A stretch of 64,000 nt of DNA from Strongylocentrotus purpuratus. Taxonomy: Eukaryota; Echinodermata; Echinoidea; Camarodonta; Strongylocentrotidae. The stretch is taken from positions 23,051,147 to 23,115,146 of the forward strand of contig NW_022145612.1 of assembly GCF_000002235.5 (NCBI RefSeq). Direction: 5' to 3'. The position numbers and the translations under genes were made by a program. Below are positions 24,146 to 38,505 of the stretch, piece after piece. Under the pieces are notes generated by a model that did no database searches, was not told where the DNA came from, and saw only the letters and a program-made list of their open reading frames with translations. How positions within the stretch are numbered: position 1 is the stretch's first letter; every line of letters starts with the position of its first letter.

Positions 24146-25908
24146 ACTTGTCAAAAGTTAACCTAGATGACCTATGACAGGCAACATGTAGAAGTAGTAA
24201 ACTAAGTACATTATGTAAGGTGGGTTTTACTCATGGAGATGATACATCATAAAGGTGATTAAAATATATATATGTTATTATGGTTTGTTGAAAGAAAAAA
24301 CAAATAATTTCAATTAAAATTAATTACAAGAAGAATACAGATCTGATCTCCAGGAAAAAGGACCATATTCTGTAACAGATCCCTAAACTGTTCTAAGAAA
24401 TGTGAGTATTACATGTCATGTATCAAATTTGATGAAACAATAAAAATGTACTGGTACAGAACTTCACCATAATAGTATACTGTACTCAGTTATATCTTGA
24501 ATATAAACAGGTAGCATACATGTACTATACGCACCTCTTCCTAACTTGCAGTAACATGATTTTCATTCATAAAATTGGTGTCTGTAGTAATGGATTGATA
24601 CCCATAATTGTGGATAATTTATACCATAAACTTTCAGACAGTTTGAGAAAATAGAAGAAAAAATACAAGAAGTGGGTGGATTGGACTTTGGTCAAGAACC
24701 CAGCAGGGAAGACAATCCATCCAAGGATTCATCATGACCTTTAAGCTTCAGAGGTCAGGTCAGGTGAGGTCAATTGGGTCAGGTGACTACCTGTAGACTT
24801 CTGGAGCCATAATGTCTGGCCATATATCTCAAACACTTGCTCTTGTCACTCACAGTGGACAGCAGAAAACTTCTATCTTGACAAAACCAGAAATACAGGT
24901 AATGTAGGCCCCTAGTTTCAAGCAAGAATCCCTAAATGCTGTCATTGCCATTGGGCATTGATCTTTTCCATTTTAGATGCCACAGAATACTAAATTTCAG
25001 CCATTTCTAGTCAACTAAATTTTTACTGCAAGACATTGAAGATTGTCATAAGAGAGTATACTAAAGTACAGAAAGTAAGCCTGTAATTTGGCATCTTACA
25101 TATTGTCTGGTTGTTCTAAACACAATATTGCAGAAATTCTAAAACTTCCTTGAATATGATGAGGCTCCTCTAAATCAAGGAGTTATAATATCTCCTTGCA
25201 AGTACCACACCATATTTAATAGGGTTCATACTTCATATAGGACCCATAAAGTTTTTTTGTGTATCTTCCCAAATTTTACGACTTCATTTTTCTTTTCAGA
25301 ACATGTGCTTATAGTAAAATGTTTGGCTGGTGAAATAGACATTCTTGAGGCCTTCTCATCAGATAAACTGGCCTCAGTTGAACCTCCTAGAATTCGAACA
25401 AAATATGGGCAATGTAATTTCTTCATACCGGAGAGCCCTGGGGTGCAATTCCCCCTCTAAAATATCGCAAAACTTCACATGTTGGCAAATTCCTCTCAAC
25501 TTGCCTTCAGCAGCTAACAGCTTGTGTGTTGTGTTTTCAATCCAACATGTGGCCACCTAGATCTTTCCCAACCCATACCAAAACTGACTACAAAATTCCA
25601 GAGATGAGTAACCATGGCGATGGAATCTTCTGAGGGTCACTCATGGTCAACCAGCACCAATATTTTTCTTTTGGCAGAGGCCGCCTGGAAGTGCAAGGAT
25701 ATAGATGTTCCTTTCAAGCCTCATATTACATCCTAACTTGCTAAAGACCTGCTCTAAACTCGGACCTCAATCCAAGGCCAAAAGGCAAATTAAAGTCCAA
25801 GCTTGGACTCTGGATATAACCACACAAAAAGTGACCCCAGAACTGAAAGCATGGATAAATAAAAGTTGGAGTTAAAAAGAGGGCTAAATAGGGAAGCCAT
25901 GGTGATAC

Positions 25909-25911
<3 letters not shown>

Positions 25912-25963
<52 letters not shown>

Positions 25964-25971
25964 GAGAGAGA
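25912..25971. repeat. GA microsatellite
   Basis: A pure GA tract of about 50 bp ending in a short G-rich interruption. Confidence 0.95.
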
Positions 25972-28900
25972 AGAAGCCTTGCAAGAGTTCTATGCGGGCT
26001 TCATAAGAAAAGTGAAATAGTTCAACTCAAATATCCGCAGGGAATGGGGGTCTAAATGAAAAAGAAACCTGACTCCTACCGCATTGTAGTTTACTGATTA
26101 TTTTATATCAACAAATGACCCTTTGCTAATAGAGATATTCAAAAGCGTTCAATGAGAACAAAGAACTTTATTTAGAAATAGCCCACTGTAAATCCATTTA
26201 AACGGTCCAGAATATTACTTGAAGTCAAAAGCATGGCTAAGTTGATTGGGGTTCGTACTACTAGTACGGCTTATAGATTTATACATGTATATTCTACTTA
26301 GGTCCTTTTACATTGTTCCTAAGCATGACATTCTGATTTTAAAGAATATTTCAGTTGATGCAGATGGAGGCTGGTTTTTTCTTGTGTTAAGTTATAAGTA
26401 ATTTTGTTTAACTGCTTAAAAATGAATTTCTAAAGGATCTGTAGCCATCAAGGATTATGTGTCATTTAATAAAATGGTATCATAAAATAGGATTTTAAAA
26501 AGACAAATGTCGCCACAACCCACAAACTTATCTTATCAGTTACCAGCCCCAAAATCTGAATGCCATCCTATCGCAATTCAAAAGCTTTCATTCCTTGCTG
26601 GAACTAAGCCATCTTTCATGGTCTGCTTAATGTATGCAAATCTCACTGGAATTTGGGGCTTCAATTGCCACTTACCACTGTAATTATATGTGCAGTCACA
26701 GAATTTGTTACCCCAGTTCAATGAGTTTTGACGGGAATGAGAACCTCACAAAGATTTAGGATATTATACATAAATGACTGAATGGAATGATGCCCCCCCC
26801 CCTCCACCCATCATCTTTCATGAACATGTATTCTGCAAAAGGCATAAAATACCCTAGCCTTAGTCATCCATCGCCCCCTACCCCCCCTCCCATCCCTTTT
26901 CTCTCTCTCTGCATTGTTCAAACTGAGGAGGTTTCAAAAGAAAGACTCATTTTCAATGTGTCTAATCCTATATTGTCCCCCCCCCCTCCCCAACTGTCAT
27001 TCAATATCCTCCCTGTAAAGCATTCCAGAAGTCCTCTACCTTCTTCAGAATCTTCCTTGCTTGAAATGCCTCATAAAAAGAAACAATTTGAGAAGATTCT
27101 CCTCCCTCTAATCTTTCACACACCAACCTCAATTTTCAGAAATAGAATTTGAAAGAGATTTCAGACATTGTCCTCCCCTAAATTCAATCCCAGATCTAAT
27201 AGTACAGTGGCAAACCACATCATAAAATCAGAATAAAAGAACAGTTTGGCTATTCTAGCATGGCTTCACGCTCTTTCCGGTTCTTTTTTCTTCTTCTTTT
27301 CCTGTGGCTTTTTAGTTCCCCTTAAGATCTTTACAAATTAAGATACTGATGCTATCTTTATCATTTCGATCACAAAGTCTTTTGTTGTAGAGATGAGTGG
27401 TGGTCTACTAAGATGGGTCCATCTGCTTTTTGAATTAGATTGGTACTGATTGTTCATTGAACTCCTTTTAAAATAATATTTATTTTAGAACAAAAGTTGT
27501 TGCCCCCTCCCCGATTTTAATCGCCTGGCACTAGACCCCCATCAATTATAACAGGGAGAAGCCATGGTCACAGGCAGGGACAGGATGACAAAAAGAATTT
27601 CATTATTTTTGTAATGAATACCCCCCTTCCTTTTCCTGTTCTTTGTGTCTAAAAAAAACACCAAAACACTGAAACCAATTAGTTTATTGGTACACCCCAT
27701 GGTTCATTCACATTGATAGTAATAATGTTACTTCCACTTAATTATTTCTTAGAGTTCATAGTACTTTCCCACTTTCAATCAAATTGAATTAAATTATATA
27801 CAGTACATGTACATGTAGGTGTATTTCTTTTAACAAGTTGCTAGCAATCAATTATGCAAATATATACAATTATAAGTACCATCCATTATATTTTGTATAA
27901 ACTGGTCATTGATACTGGTACTACCTTTAATAGTAATGCAAATCTAACCACAAAAAAATACCACAAACTAGAAATATATTTAATAAGTATGATTTCAAAG
28001 TTACTAGGCCGAAGACAATTGTACATGTACATGTATATGACTAATTTACTAGACTTTGACTTGGTTATACGCATTATGTAATATTTAATTAGATCCTGGT
28101 TTTAAGCCTCTATAATAGTTCATTCAGTTGTATCACCAACAGTCTACAAAACAATGTCGAACACTAGTCATGACTGAACAGTCTGTGACTGCCATCGTTT
28201 TTTTTCTTCACACAACAGGTGGGCTCTACCCACTTTCCGACCTCCATAACAAAAGTACACGACAGACGAGCTTTTCCAGCTAATTACTGAACAGTTCATC
28301 ATACCGAAGAAATGACAGGTCTACAAGTACGTACAGCTTTACGCATCGCAACAACCGCTAAGAGAGACATTCAGTAACACCAAGTTGGCACCAACTTTGA
28401 GTTATTTTAAAATATATCCCTCGACACCTGCTACAGAATTAATTCAATTTGCACCGTGTGGTTCCAAATCGAAGGCACTTTCGGTCAAATCAAAGAACAT
28501 CTAGGACTCTAGGTTAGGCAGCATTGAGCGACTAAACAGGCGACATTTTGGATCTGAGTCCAGTAGATTTGGTACAATACTAGCTTTTGTGCACATTTGA
28601 TCTCTTCTCATAATCTCAACGTATTTATACGGATGATGAAGATTTCAATGACCTACATTTGCAAATGTCAAACTCCTTGTTTAATCAGCTATTTTCGCCT
28701 TAACTGAATATCCTGATATTAACTCCAATTACAGTCCTGTATCTTTCATTACATTCATGATGGTTTTCTTAACCATATCATAAATTATTTTCTTGCCTTT
28801 TCTCCTCCTTTATCTTTCTGACAGCCTCTTTTTCTACTTATTATTTTCTTTATCTATGTATGTAATTTCTCAAAATCTATCATACAATGTACACCTGTTT

Positions 28901-31900
28901 ATAAATGCCAGGTATAGAGGACTGTCACAATTTCTACCAATACCAGACTTCAAACACCAAAGAACCATTCAATTTAATTCAAACATACACGCTGGCAAAA
29001 TACTTTACAAATCTTGTGCAGACAACTGAAAAAAGTACATGTATCAGGAATATTGCAAACAATACAATTAAATCAAGCATTAGTTTAGAAATCCAAAATC
29101 ACAAAGCACATCCAAACGTGTGCCCAGTCGACTAGGTGGTTATCAAAACATACCCTGCACTATTTGAAGGATGGAGTCTGCCTTTATCAAACAAAAAATC
29201 ATAACAAAACTCATGACAGAAAAGGGAAATTTTCTTTGAAATAGCGTAGCTTAAAAAGTGATATTGCATGTTTACTCAGATGTCGTGCTGTGATGGATTA
29301 GTTTCCCCGAGTTTCACTTGATTAGATGTATTCTTGATTTGATGAAATAATATCAGAACATTGGTTTTCATGAGCAGCTGACTGGTACAGGTCACATGTA
29401 CTAATATTAGTTCAAACATGAAATTCTAACATTTATAGATGAATTCAGCTGAGCATAATTCTACATCCATTTCTAATGATATTAGCCCTTCTCAATATGG
29501 TTTTAGAAAAATGTTGAGAAGATTAAATAAAGGCTACATGTAAACATATGCTCTAGATCATTGGTTATAAAATCCATAACACAATATTTTGCCCATATTG
29601 TACTAAAATTTAAACCAGACGGTGGGCTTGAGTTTTTTTTCAAAAGTCAAGTTTTAGAAAATGAAGTACATGTAAGTCTGAGGTCAAAGTTTTCCTTTTG
29701 TTATACAGATCTCGACCCAGGGTCAGGTTTAACTGAATAAGTAGAATACAGACGTTTGTGTCAAATTTCTGTCATGTCTTATTCCATTTCAAGAAGCAAA
29801 TATTACCGAAGACAAATCATCATAGGTCTAAGTACTCATGAAACATTCCTGTGGTTTTAAAGGTAGCTGAAACTGTATTTCTGGAACATTTCTGTAGATT
29901 ACAAAGTGGTTGAAAACTTACATTTCAGTTCTGTTTTCTGAAGCAATGTAAAAGTTGGTTTGGTGTCTAAAGATCTGTCTTCTGACTGCCCCTTTATTCC
30001 TGAAGAATAAAATGAAAAATGAAAAATTTATAAGATTAAGAGAGTACATTTGAAACAATATTTCATTCATTTCTCATATTGTATGTCATCATGCAATAGA
30101 AAAGAGACTTTATTTAGTCTGAAAATGTAACAAAATTTAAAACAAAGGTTACACAATAAATATACAAAAATGGTAGTGGTAAAACAAATCTACAAATGTA
30201 CTTGGGTAGATACGCAATACCCTTTCATACCTTCGTGTACAGTGTAGAAGTCTTCCTTTTTATAGACTTGTTTGATCTGGGGTAATACCAATAAATGAAA
30301 TCTTCTTCCCACTATGATGACTGTTTTAAGGATGAGAGAGGGATCTATTCAACATTACCATGGTTTACATCTAAACAATCCACCCATTGTAATCATTCAC
30401 AATGCTTTTATTTCCCCAACATCTTAACTTTTCTAGTCCGAGCTGCAAACATTATCCTCTCTCTCTCTTTCTCTCTCTCTATTCCAACATACTTTGTACA
30501 GAGAATTGAAGATGAGAAAGGAAGAAAAAAAATCACGGCCACAAGACAGACAAGTGAGGGTTTATCTCTTTTATTTCATTTAACCAAAAGGACTCAGCTA
30601 TCCATTGTTCTCTCTTGCTTTGTCCCTTGGTCTTTACCTTTTATTCTATCTCTCTGCCTATTCTTTGCTTTTTCTTTGCTTTCATGGTAGTTTCGCAATA
30701 CCCTGATTCAGAGCAAGAAGCTCTGGAATGTTAGCAATGCCACTGGTTGCATGCATGGTGTGAGCTCTGCGTTTATCAGTTGTGTCATTGTGTGAACAAA
30801 TATTGTATTTGAATAGTTTTACGAAAGGGGGGGGGGGGGGTGTTGGCTTCTTACAGTTTGATTGAAGGAGAAAAAGTTGGGAAGCCATGAGAAACACATC
30901 CGGATCTATTGCCCAAGTCTATTTTTGCATTATTACACATATACAATCGAGCTTGATTGAGGAAACGTTTAAATGTGAGTTTCTATTCTTAACAGGTTGG
31001 CTATTATTTTGAGGTTCCGTATTTTTAATTTTGACCCACGCAAGCCACAAGGCATTATCTAACGCTCTTGCAAATTTCATGGATATTAAGATTAGGAAAA
31101 GGCTTGTGCTGTGAAAATGATTAATTTACCACAATATATGTGTCACTTTGCAACAATTTCTAGGTTCATGTCAATGTCCAAAATGGTTTATCTTCAATGA
31201 CTTGCAAAAAGTTTCTGGTAATACAATACTACTGTAGAGTGTAGATACATGTATATGTACAGTATATGTCGAATTTATGACCAAAATGAATTATTAGAAC
31301 AAAAAAATATCACATAATCCTACTCACAAGACCAATTTTTGTGTAAATCAATTTAATTTGCGAAAATGAGTGACAGCTACTCATCGGGAAGCAAGCTCTT
31401 GTTCTTGGCTTTTTGCATTATACAGACAGAAAATGAAAAATGTTACTACAAAATGTAATGGTGAATTTGCCTCTATTGTACCACCTACTTCCTCAAATCC
31501 TTAAAAAACTTGCCAATCTGATGTTGGAGTACCATAATGGGCCCCAACTACACCCATTTTGGCACTAACAAACCCATACAAAAAGCATACGCCCAGAAGG
31601 GCTTCAAAGGGTCGTGAACCGTTTCAAGTTGAGCTCTGCACAAAAGAGTCATGTCAGCGTAGGTCAGAAACGGAGAGTTTTTCTCCTACCTCGTGACCCA
31701 ATAATAAGAAAGAGGGATCACTTTCAAAGCTTTCAAATACAAAATCTTTGTTGGTATAGTTACAGCAGGCATTCACAAGCACTTAGCGTTATACTCCTTC
31801 AAAGGACTTGTTCAATATGGGCCAAAGAAATAGGAAATTATCATATTGGCACTTCAAAATAATGCAGCCTCACTCACTTTTTCTTCTTCTGTTTTTTGTT

Positions 31901-34900
31901 CAAGATTTCTTTCTTCCAGGAATTTCACCATTTACACAAGTTTACTCCTAACAAATCTACATCTCTATTTTCTTTCCCTTCCCTTTGCCTTTTTTCTCCA
32001 CACACACAAACTGAATCTCTCTCTCTCCTCTCTCAGGTTTTGTACTCATCATAGGTTTAACTGTCCACACCACGCAAGTCTTTCCCATATGTACTATAAC
32101 AATTTAATTTTAAAAATACATGGAGCAAAACATACCCATTAAATAAAAGTATGAATACTGACTACTGATGTAAGTTGCTATACTCCTAGAAATATTGCTT
32201 TTTCTACAAATATCTGTGTATCCCTAAATCTCCATATAACACACAATGACACGACACACATGAATTGTAAATAAACTCTATGTAACAGAACATTGAGAGA
32301 ATGAGAGGCCCATGCATTAAATTGCATCCCAACCTCCATCGTCTGAGTGAATAAGGAGAGGATAAAAATAACCTACTGAGCTGCATGAGCAAGCTCCTTG
32401 AACATGGAACATGAGAGGGGTAGCATTGCACCCCTTGAGGCACAAACAGTAGCCATGGAACACTGTGATCTCACAACAACCTGGTCAATTACCCTCTATT
32501 TTTCATCGCCTAAAGAACATTACCCTGTTGAGATACACTGACGAAACCATGACCACAGCCATGACCACAGTAGTGAACAACATAACATGGGAGTGGTGAG
32601 AGATAAACATGGGAGTGTGAGAGATTAAATTTTGTGACCCTCTAAAACTAAAGAGCTCTGGTAAAATAACAGATACCTAAATAAAAGACATAAAACCATC
32701 ATCCACAAGAGCTCCTCCAAACAAAATCTTTTTTTTTTTTTTACACTGGACATCAAGAAGGTAGAACCTACAGACTGTAAAAAGTTAGTGTTTAGACTTG
32801 TATATAATATATATAGTATTGGACAGCTTAAATAAATTTGTAAACGTCTTATTTATTGTACTTTAAAAAATGACCCTGTGAACTACACTGAATTAATTCC
32901 ACTTTCTGAGAACAAAATTAACAAATAGGGTTCCATTTCCACAAAGTCTGATGTAAATAAATAAACAGATTGAAAGATAGTCACTGTACTTGTTAATTGT
33001 TATGTTTGCCGTTTTGTTTGCCATATTCTGCATTTGTCAAATATCTTTCTTTTTAATGGTGTCTGTTTGGATTAGTATCCTTCTGGCTCTGAATAGACAA
33101 TACAGTATACACGTATAGTTTATAAATCCTTACATGTAACAAGACATGGCCGAAGTCAAGATACGAGACAGGTGGACAACCTGCCACAGACAAAACAGAT
33201 GCAATGTCCAAAAGACAACAACACAGCCACAGCTTGTTTATATAAACCACTGCATGGGAACCATAACACACATGTATTGCCCAGTCACCAAGGCAACAAT
33301 TCTTTACTCCAATCTTTCGGCAGACATGGAGTCAGCGTCTTCATCATCCAGTCTACAGACACATTGGCCCGACCGAGCTAACTGAAAACTTCCTCCGCAT
33401 TCATCTGACATTTCTTCTCTTTCATTCACTAAACTTCTAATTCCCATCTGACTAGCAGAGGAGGGAGAACAAACAGCCTCTGCTTTTTTTCTTCGCCACG
33501 TGCCTCAACTCCGTGAGAACCAAAGAAGAAGGAATATGGGTGTCTTTTTGACTTTTGGAGAAACCCTCTGCAAATATTCACACACCTGCATGGCGAGGCT
33601 ATTGAGTATGGCTGAATGTTCAAAAGGGAATGTCCTTCCATCCATTGTCATCATCTTCCAATATTCAAAAGTGGATATCGAGTTCCACTGTAAACTTCTG
33701 TGAAACTTCCCCCCTCTCTCCCTCTCTCTCTCTCTCTTGCTCTCTCTCTCTGTCTTATCTTTGCAATGGCCAACATTATTTAATTTAAAATGTGTAGAAA
33801 GGAAGTGAGAAAAATTAATCTTGGAAGAAAATAATAGCAGCTTGTTGAGTAATGGTTCTAACTTGAACTGTACATGTTTCTCAATAAATACCAAGAAAAA
33901 TGATCGACTCGCTGTCTGTTTTGACAAGAAAACCACTTTGATGTGATGCCAATTTTTCCATCTTATATTAAAATGGAAAGCTTGAAACATTTTGATATTG
34001 TGGATAGGTGAAAGTCTCCTTTTCTTATGACTCGGGTTTCTGAATTAAAATTACTGCAATTGCAAAGTGCAATCAATAGTACAGTAATCCATTGTCTGCT
34101 ATTCCACTTGATTTTGAGGTTACATGAATGTGCATGGCATTTATATTTCAGGGTTACTAACCCTATTTGACTGTATGAGGAAGTGATTGAAGTGGTACGA
34201 TCACGTTATTACTCCCAAGTTCACATAAAGTGCCAAGTTGATGTACATACTGGTAAACAATGTTTGTATTAATTTAAACAAACCTCACACTAGTCTCAAT
34301 CAATAAAAAAGCACAGGTAAAGCAAAGAACTTTGCTTCACTAATCAGGACAACCTGATTATAGCATCATTGTGCCTTGTGGACAACAATGGTGGACTAAT
34401 TGTCCAATCTGGTGGTCCAAATAACTGTCCATTTCATATGGCCTGGGATCTGTAACAATACATTGTAGCTGACCACTCCTAGTCCTAGGCTGGAGGGGTC
34501 ATTCACAAAAGATGTCCATTGGAATTAAATGGGCAATGACTCTTCCTTGGGACAATGGGGGTGGGTTAGGTAAATGAGATATTTGAGGGAAGGGTACAAG
34601 GGGGTATTAATTCTCTGATGCGTATAATAAAGAAGAGGTGAATGCTGGGATTATTTGGGTAGATAATTGGAATAAGGAAGACTCACACTTGAGCTTATAC
34701 CTTTGTTACATAAACTCAGGTGTGATTCATGGATTATTTTCTCTTGCACTTGTGGGAAACAAACAATGTGTTACAGGGCTTTTCCTTGACAAGTATGAAC
34801 TGAAAGGCATTCTGTTTGAGGAAAAGCTTGCCTTTTCAAACACTTCCAAAAGCATTGGTCCATACTCATAAGCTCTGAGTTTGGTACTTATGAAGCCATG

Positions 34901-35190
34901 GGATGGGTCATTCAGTGTAATTTCTTACTCTCCTTTGCCTCATGGAATCATGGTCATGTATTCCGAGTTATCTTTCCAGAAAAGGCAGAATGATACCATT
35001 TCAGCATATACATGTAGGTACACTGTATGCTCTTTCATTTTTCACACTGCAGATATAAGAATGAATATCAAAATTGAACTGAAATTGACTATAAATATAT
35101 ATCTCTTTTATATAGATTATAAGTACAAACAAACCAAAACACTGCCTAATTTGTAAATATTATTAGTTAGGAAATTGTGCAGCTACATTA

Positions 35191-35387
35191 AAGATGAAGT
35201 TGAGTTCTGGTCATTCGATTGCATTGTGAAAGAAACGGTGTGGAACTGACCAGAAAAGGTTGATCATCTAGCATATAAGAATTTGTGTGTATTGCAAGGT
35301 TCTGGAATCATCAAAATGATAAGAAATTTGGCCAAGACTTGGTAAAGTTACAAACACTGTACACAGAAAGATGTATATGGGACTACA
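35191..35387 (-). mobile_element. Partial copy of a TA-type MITE
   Basis: This segment is a diverged reverse-complement copy of the element at 38138-38505. Shared blocks include CGATTGCATTGTGAAAGAAA, AAAAGGTTGATCATCTAGCA and AGAAAGATGTATATGGGACT. It keeps one terminus (AAGATGAAG, cf. AAGGTAAAG) and lacks the other. Confidence 0.8.
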
Positions 35388-36545
35388 CGAACACGTGGCG
35401 TAAAAAGCCGACCCCCCCGATTTTTACGATGTTACATGCATATTTAGAATATGAAGGCATTTGAAGAGCCATGCTCTTCAGGGAACATGTCTTATCTGAC
35501 GTTCTTCCATACTTGCATAATAAGAATGAGTAACGCTCACAAATTATTTTTCACCTCTTCCCAGAACTCAACCTTCTCTTTAATGCTACTCATGGACCAA
35601 AGAGTCAAGCAGAGATGCAGTGTTAATTCTCGTAATGGATACCATCAATAAAATCTTTGGCATATATACGTAAGTTACAAATTTGCTATAGTTTTAAAGA
35701 TCTATCTGGTTGTATTCTTCTAACTCCTTATCATACAGGTACAGACTACAGGTACATGTATTTCCATACAGCTTGAGTGTTTGTGTACACTCAAGGGCTG
35801 TGGTCATTCCTCACTCCATGCACCTCCGAACAAGTCTACAGAAGGGATTGGAGCCCCTTCCTGCTGGTCCCTTCTCATGGAATGGATGAGGATAATCCTA
35901 CAGATTTAGCTATTGTCCTAGGATCAAGCTGGACCAGGAATTATTGATTTAGAATCTCCAGCCCTGTTGCAGTATCAAGTGCTCTCCTCCTTTAGCCCCC
36001 CCCCCCCCCCTCCTCTCTCTAGCTCTCTCTCCCCCTCATTTTCTTACCCCCTCCAATTGACACAAATCAAATTGATTGTGAACAGTAAAAAAAAACATAA
36101 CCATTCTTTTTCTTTTAACTACAATTACGTCGAAGTGAAGTTCTCATTTCATGTTTATTCTATGAGATTTTAGGACTACCTATTTGTATTGTAGTTCTAC
36201 ATGTACACGTACATTGTAGTCATTGTGGGTAGATAGAAGCCAAGAAGGGCCAACTGGTAGAACCACATGAATCTACATGGGCGTATCAAATACCCAGAAA
36301 TCCTACGATGTGTCCATTGGACAACATCACAAACCATCCTATCCAAAACATAACTCCCCTTCTTTCCCACTCCAGAAATACCCAACTTTACAATCCAGAC
36401 CGAAAACACATCCCCTGCATACCACATCCAGGCATGGGAAAAGACCTTGAATAATTGGGTGACCCTAGACGACCTCTCAAATTAGAGGGCAAGACAGAAC
36501 TATCCTCTGTTCTCTGAACTTGATTGGAGAGCCATCCCTACTTGT

Positions 36546-36721
36546 CTAGTCCGAAGGCCGGCCGGGCTCTGTCATCGCGCTGGTCATGTTCATTAATTCC
36601 ACCAGGTAACTCGGTCTCATCACAAAAACATGGCGGAATTCGATGATATTTTTGTATTTCTCACCCAAGTCACCGAACACATCACGCAAGATTTCCTGAA
36701 ACTCAGGGGAACATGGTGACC
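36546..36721 (-). CDS. Orphan terminal-exon candidate, unknown protein
   Basis: On the minus strand a plausible acceptor (GCTGCATTGCAG) opens a frame of 57 codons to a TAG at 36548-36546. The peptide has SPEFQEILRDVFGDLGEKY, IIEFRHVFVMRPSYL and ends TEPGRPSD. Amphipathic spacing, higher GC than the flanks and the intact frame make it look like a real last exon with 2-nt entry phase. A TTTATT (AATAAA on the minus strand) lies near 36154. I do not recognise the family. The HVFVMRP string is faintly like the conserved HxFLxRxP segment of sulfotransferases, but the context is too short to say so. Other exons, if any, would lie at 37-45 kb. It could also be a relic exon or chance. Confidence 0.35.
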
Positions 36722-37631
36722 CTGCAATGCAGCACAATGCTAAATTTATTCACACCAAGAATTTAACTCAATTTGAACATTTCTCACATACATTGTAGCA
36801 ACATTTAATGATAACAATGGATAGCAAGATGTTACACTTTGCCATTTAAATATACAGAAAACTCATCTCTGTTTCATACTTTTTGTTTGTTTCCTTCCTA
36901 CATGAAATGCCCTTTCATATTTCCTTCCTCTTACACTGCATGCACAGACGTCACTTTCCCCATTGTTTCATGTCATTCAAAGTTCATTAATAATTTACTT
37001 CCACTTCCACATCTATTAGATGACTTCATTATCTCCCTCATCCTTTTCAAATTAAAGATTACTGTACAGGCATACTCTATTACTTGCTTCCAAACCAGCA
37101 AGACAGGGACCAACAGGGATTTCCTCCATAACTTTTGTGTTGGTATAATTGAACATTTTGTCAATGGGTTGTACAGTAACTTGTAAATAGTTCTTTTTCA
37201 AACTCAGTCTAAAATTGTTTTGTGACTTTTGTCCAACATTGTTCACACTCTCTCTCTCAGAATTTCAATTTACTCTGTTATTTCGCGTTTATTCCTGAAA
37301 AGAAAACTTAGACACATGTATCAGAGGAAAGTTGTCCTTCACAACATATTGAATAATCTACACCTCAAATTGTGTTCCCTTTCAGCTACAATTCTGGTTT
37401 TGGAAATTTTTCTGCTTCTTTGATGTTCCCGCTGAGTTGTAATATCACTCTCACCAGCACCTGGCTTGAACTTGCATGTAAATAATATCAGGTTTCCCAG
37501 CTTTTTTTTTCTTCATCTTGGGTTTTTTTTCAAGACCAAACCAATTCAACTTTTGAGGCATGGGAACAGAAACGGACACAATCACTGATCGATAAAATCT
37601 GTTTAGAGCCGAATGAATGCCCTTTATATTA

Positions 37632-38135
37632 AAGGTAATACAAAGTTTTGGTATGGGGTCATGAATTTGGTTCAAATGAACATATTGGAAGCATATACGA
37701 TCCTACAATATTCAGTGATCGTTGTCGCGGTCGAAATCGACTCTAAAGTTATGAAATTGTAAATAATAAACTCTTTATGTTGAATAGCTCCCTCTCAAGG
37801 TCAAGATATTAATTAAGCTATAAAACAATGTTTATTGACTAAAATTGACTGATTAGCTATTCTCGTTCGGAAATTTTATACCCCAACTACATACTCTGAG
37901 ATTTTCATGGTCGCAGCTACCATTGAACGGCCGTAGGAGCTATTTGAAATTTATCAAAATTTACCGGGAGCACCGGTAAATCTTTATATTCAATTTTTCT
38001 CGAAAGTAGAAGTGTTTTAGGGGCTAAAATTTCTGGTGTATTTAATACATCCACAGGGGCATCCAAATATATCAAAATTGTAAAGAATTACTATCCACCC
38101 ATTTTTCAAAATTTCCCAAAACTTTGTAATACCTT
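37632..38135. mobile_element. TA-flanked MITE A (504 bp)
   Basis: Termini AAGGTAATACAAAGTTTTGG (left) and its reverse complement (right, ending ...AATACCTT) flanked by TA on both sides (37630-37631 and 38136-38137). No ORF inside. The terminal AAGGTAA and TA duplication fit a non-autonomous Tc1/mariner-like element (inference). Confidence 0.85.
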
Positions 38136-38137
38136 TA

Positions 38138-38505
38138 AAGGTAAAGACCAGTATTGGAAACGCCCTAATTTCAAAAAATGAAATGGGAGCTCTCATTACC
38201 AATCATGTGAAAGAATATGTTTTGACTAATACATGATGATAAAAAATTTGCCGGGAAACCGCCTACTAATTCATATATTTGGTAAATTTGTTTCTCTCAT
38301 GGTCTGTGAGAGATAAAGGGTAGTCCCATATACATCTTTCTGTGTATAATGCTTGTAACTTCACGAAGAATGGGCCAAATTTCTTATCATTTTGATGATT
38401 CCAGAACCTTGCAGATGCTAGATGCTAGATGATCAACCTTTTCTGATCGATTCCACAACGTTTCTTTCACAATGCAATCGCATGACCATAACTGGTCTTT
38501 ACCTT
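38138..38505. mobile_element. TA-flanked MITE B (368 bp)
   Basis: Perfect 15-bp TIRs AAGGTAAAGACCAGT with TA at 38136-38137 and 38506-38507. Its left TA is the same dinucleotide as the right TA of element A, so one sits exactly against the other. Internal sequence is unrelated to A but is shared with the partial copy at 35191. Confidence 0.88.

Larger units (their letters stand above)
15648..36545. other. Long non-coding region upstream of the plexin coding exons
   Basis: About 21 kb with no ORF that looks like a protein. It holds the CT tract at 19461-19516, GA tract at 25912-25971, CAATC repeats near 22347-22371, hairpins at 17921 and 24099, several G or C runs, and the MITE copy at 35191. 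Higher-GC patches at about 20830-20960 and 22680-22870 could be regulatory or 5' exonic, but nothing in them is diagnostic. If the plexin transcript starts further right, this is a 5' intron. Confidence 0.5.

Noticed and set aside
26787-27152. 121-codon plus-strand ORF
   Set aside because: Low-complexity Pro/Ser/Leu peptide from C-rich tracts with poly-C runs.
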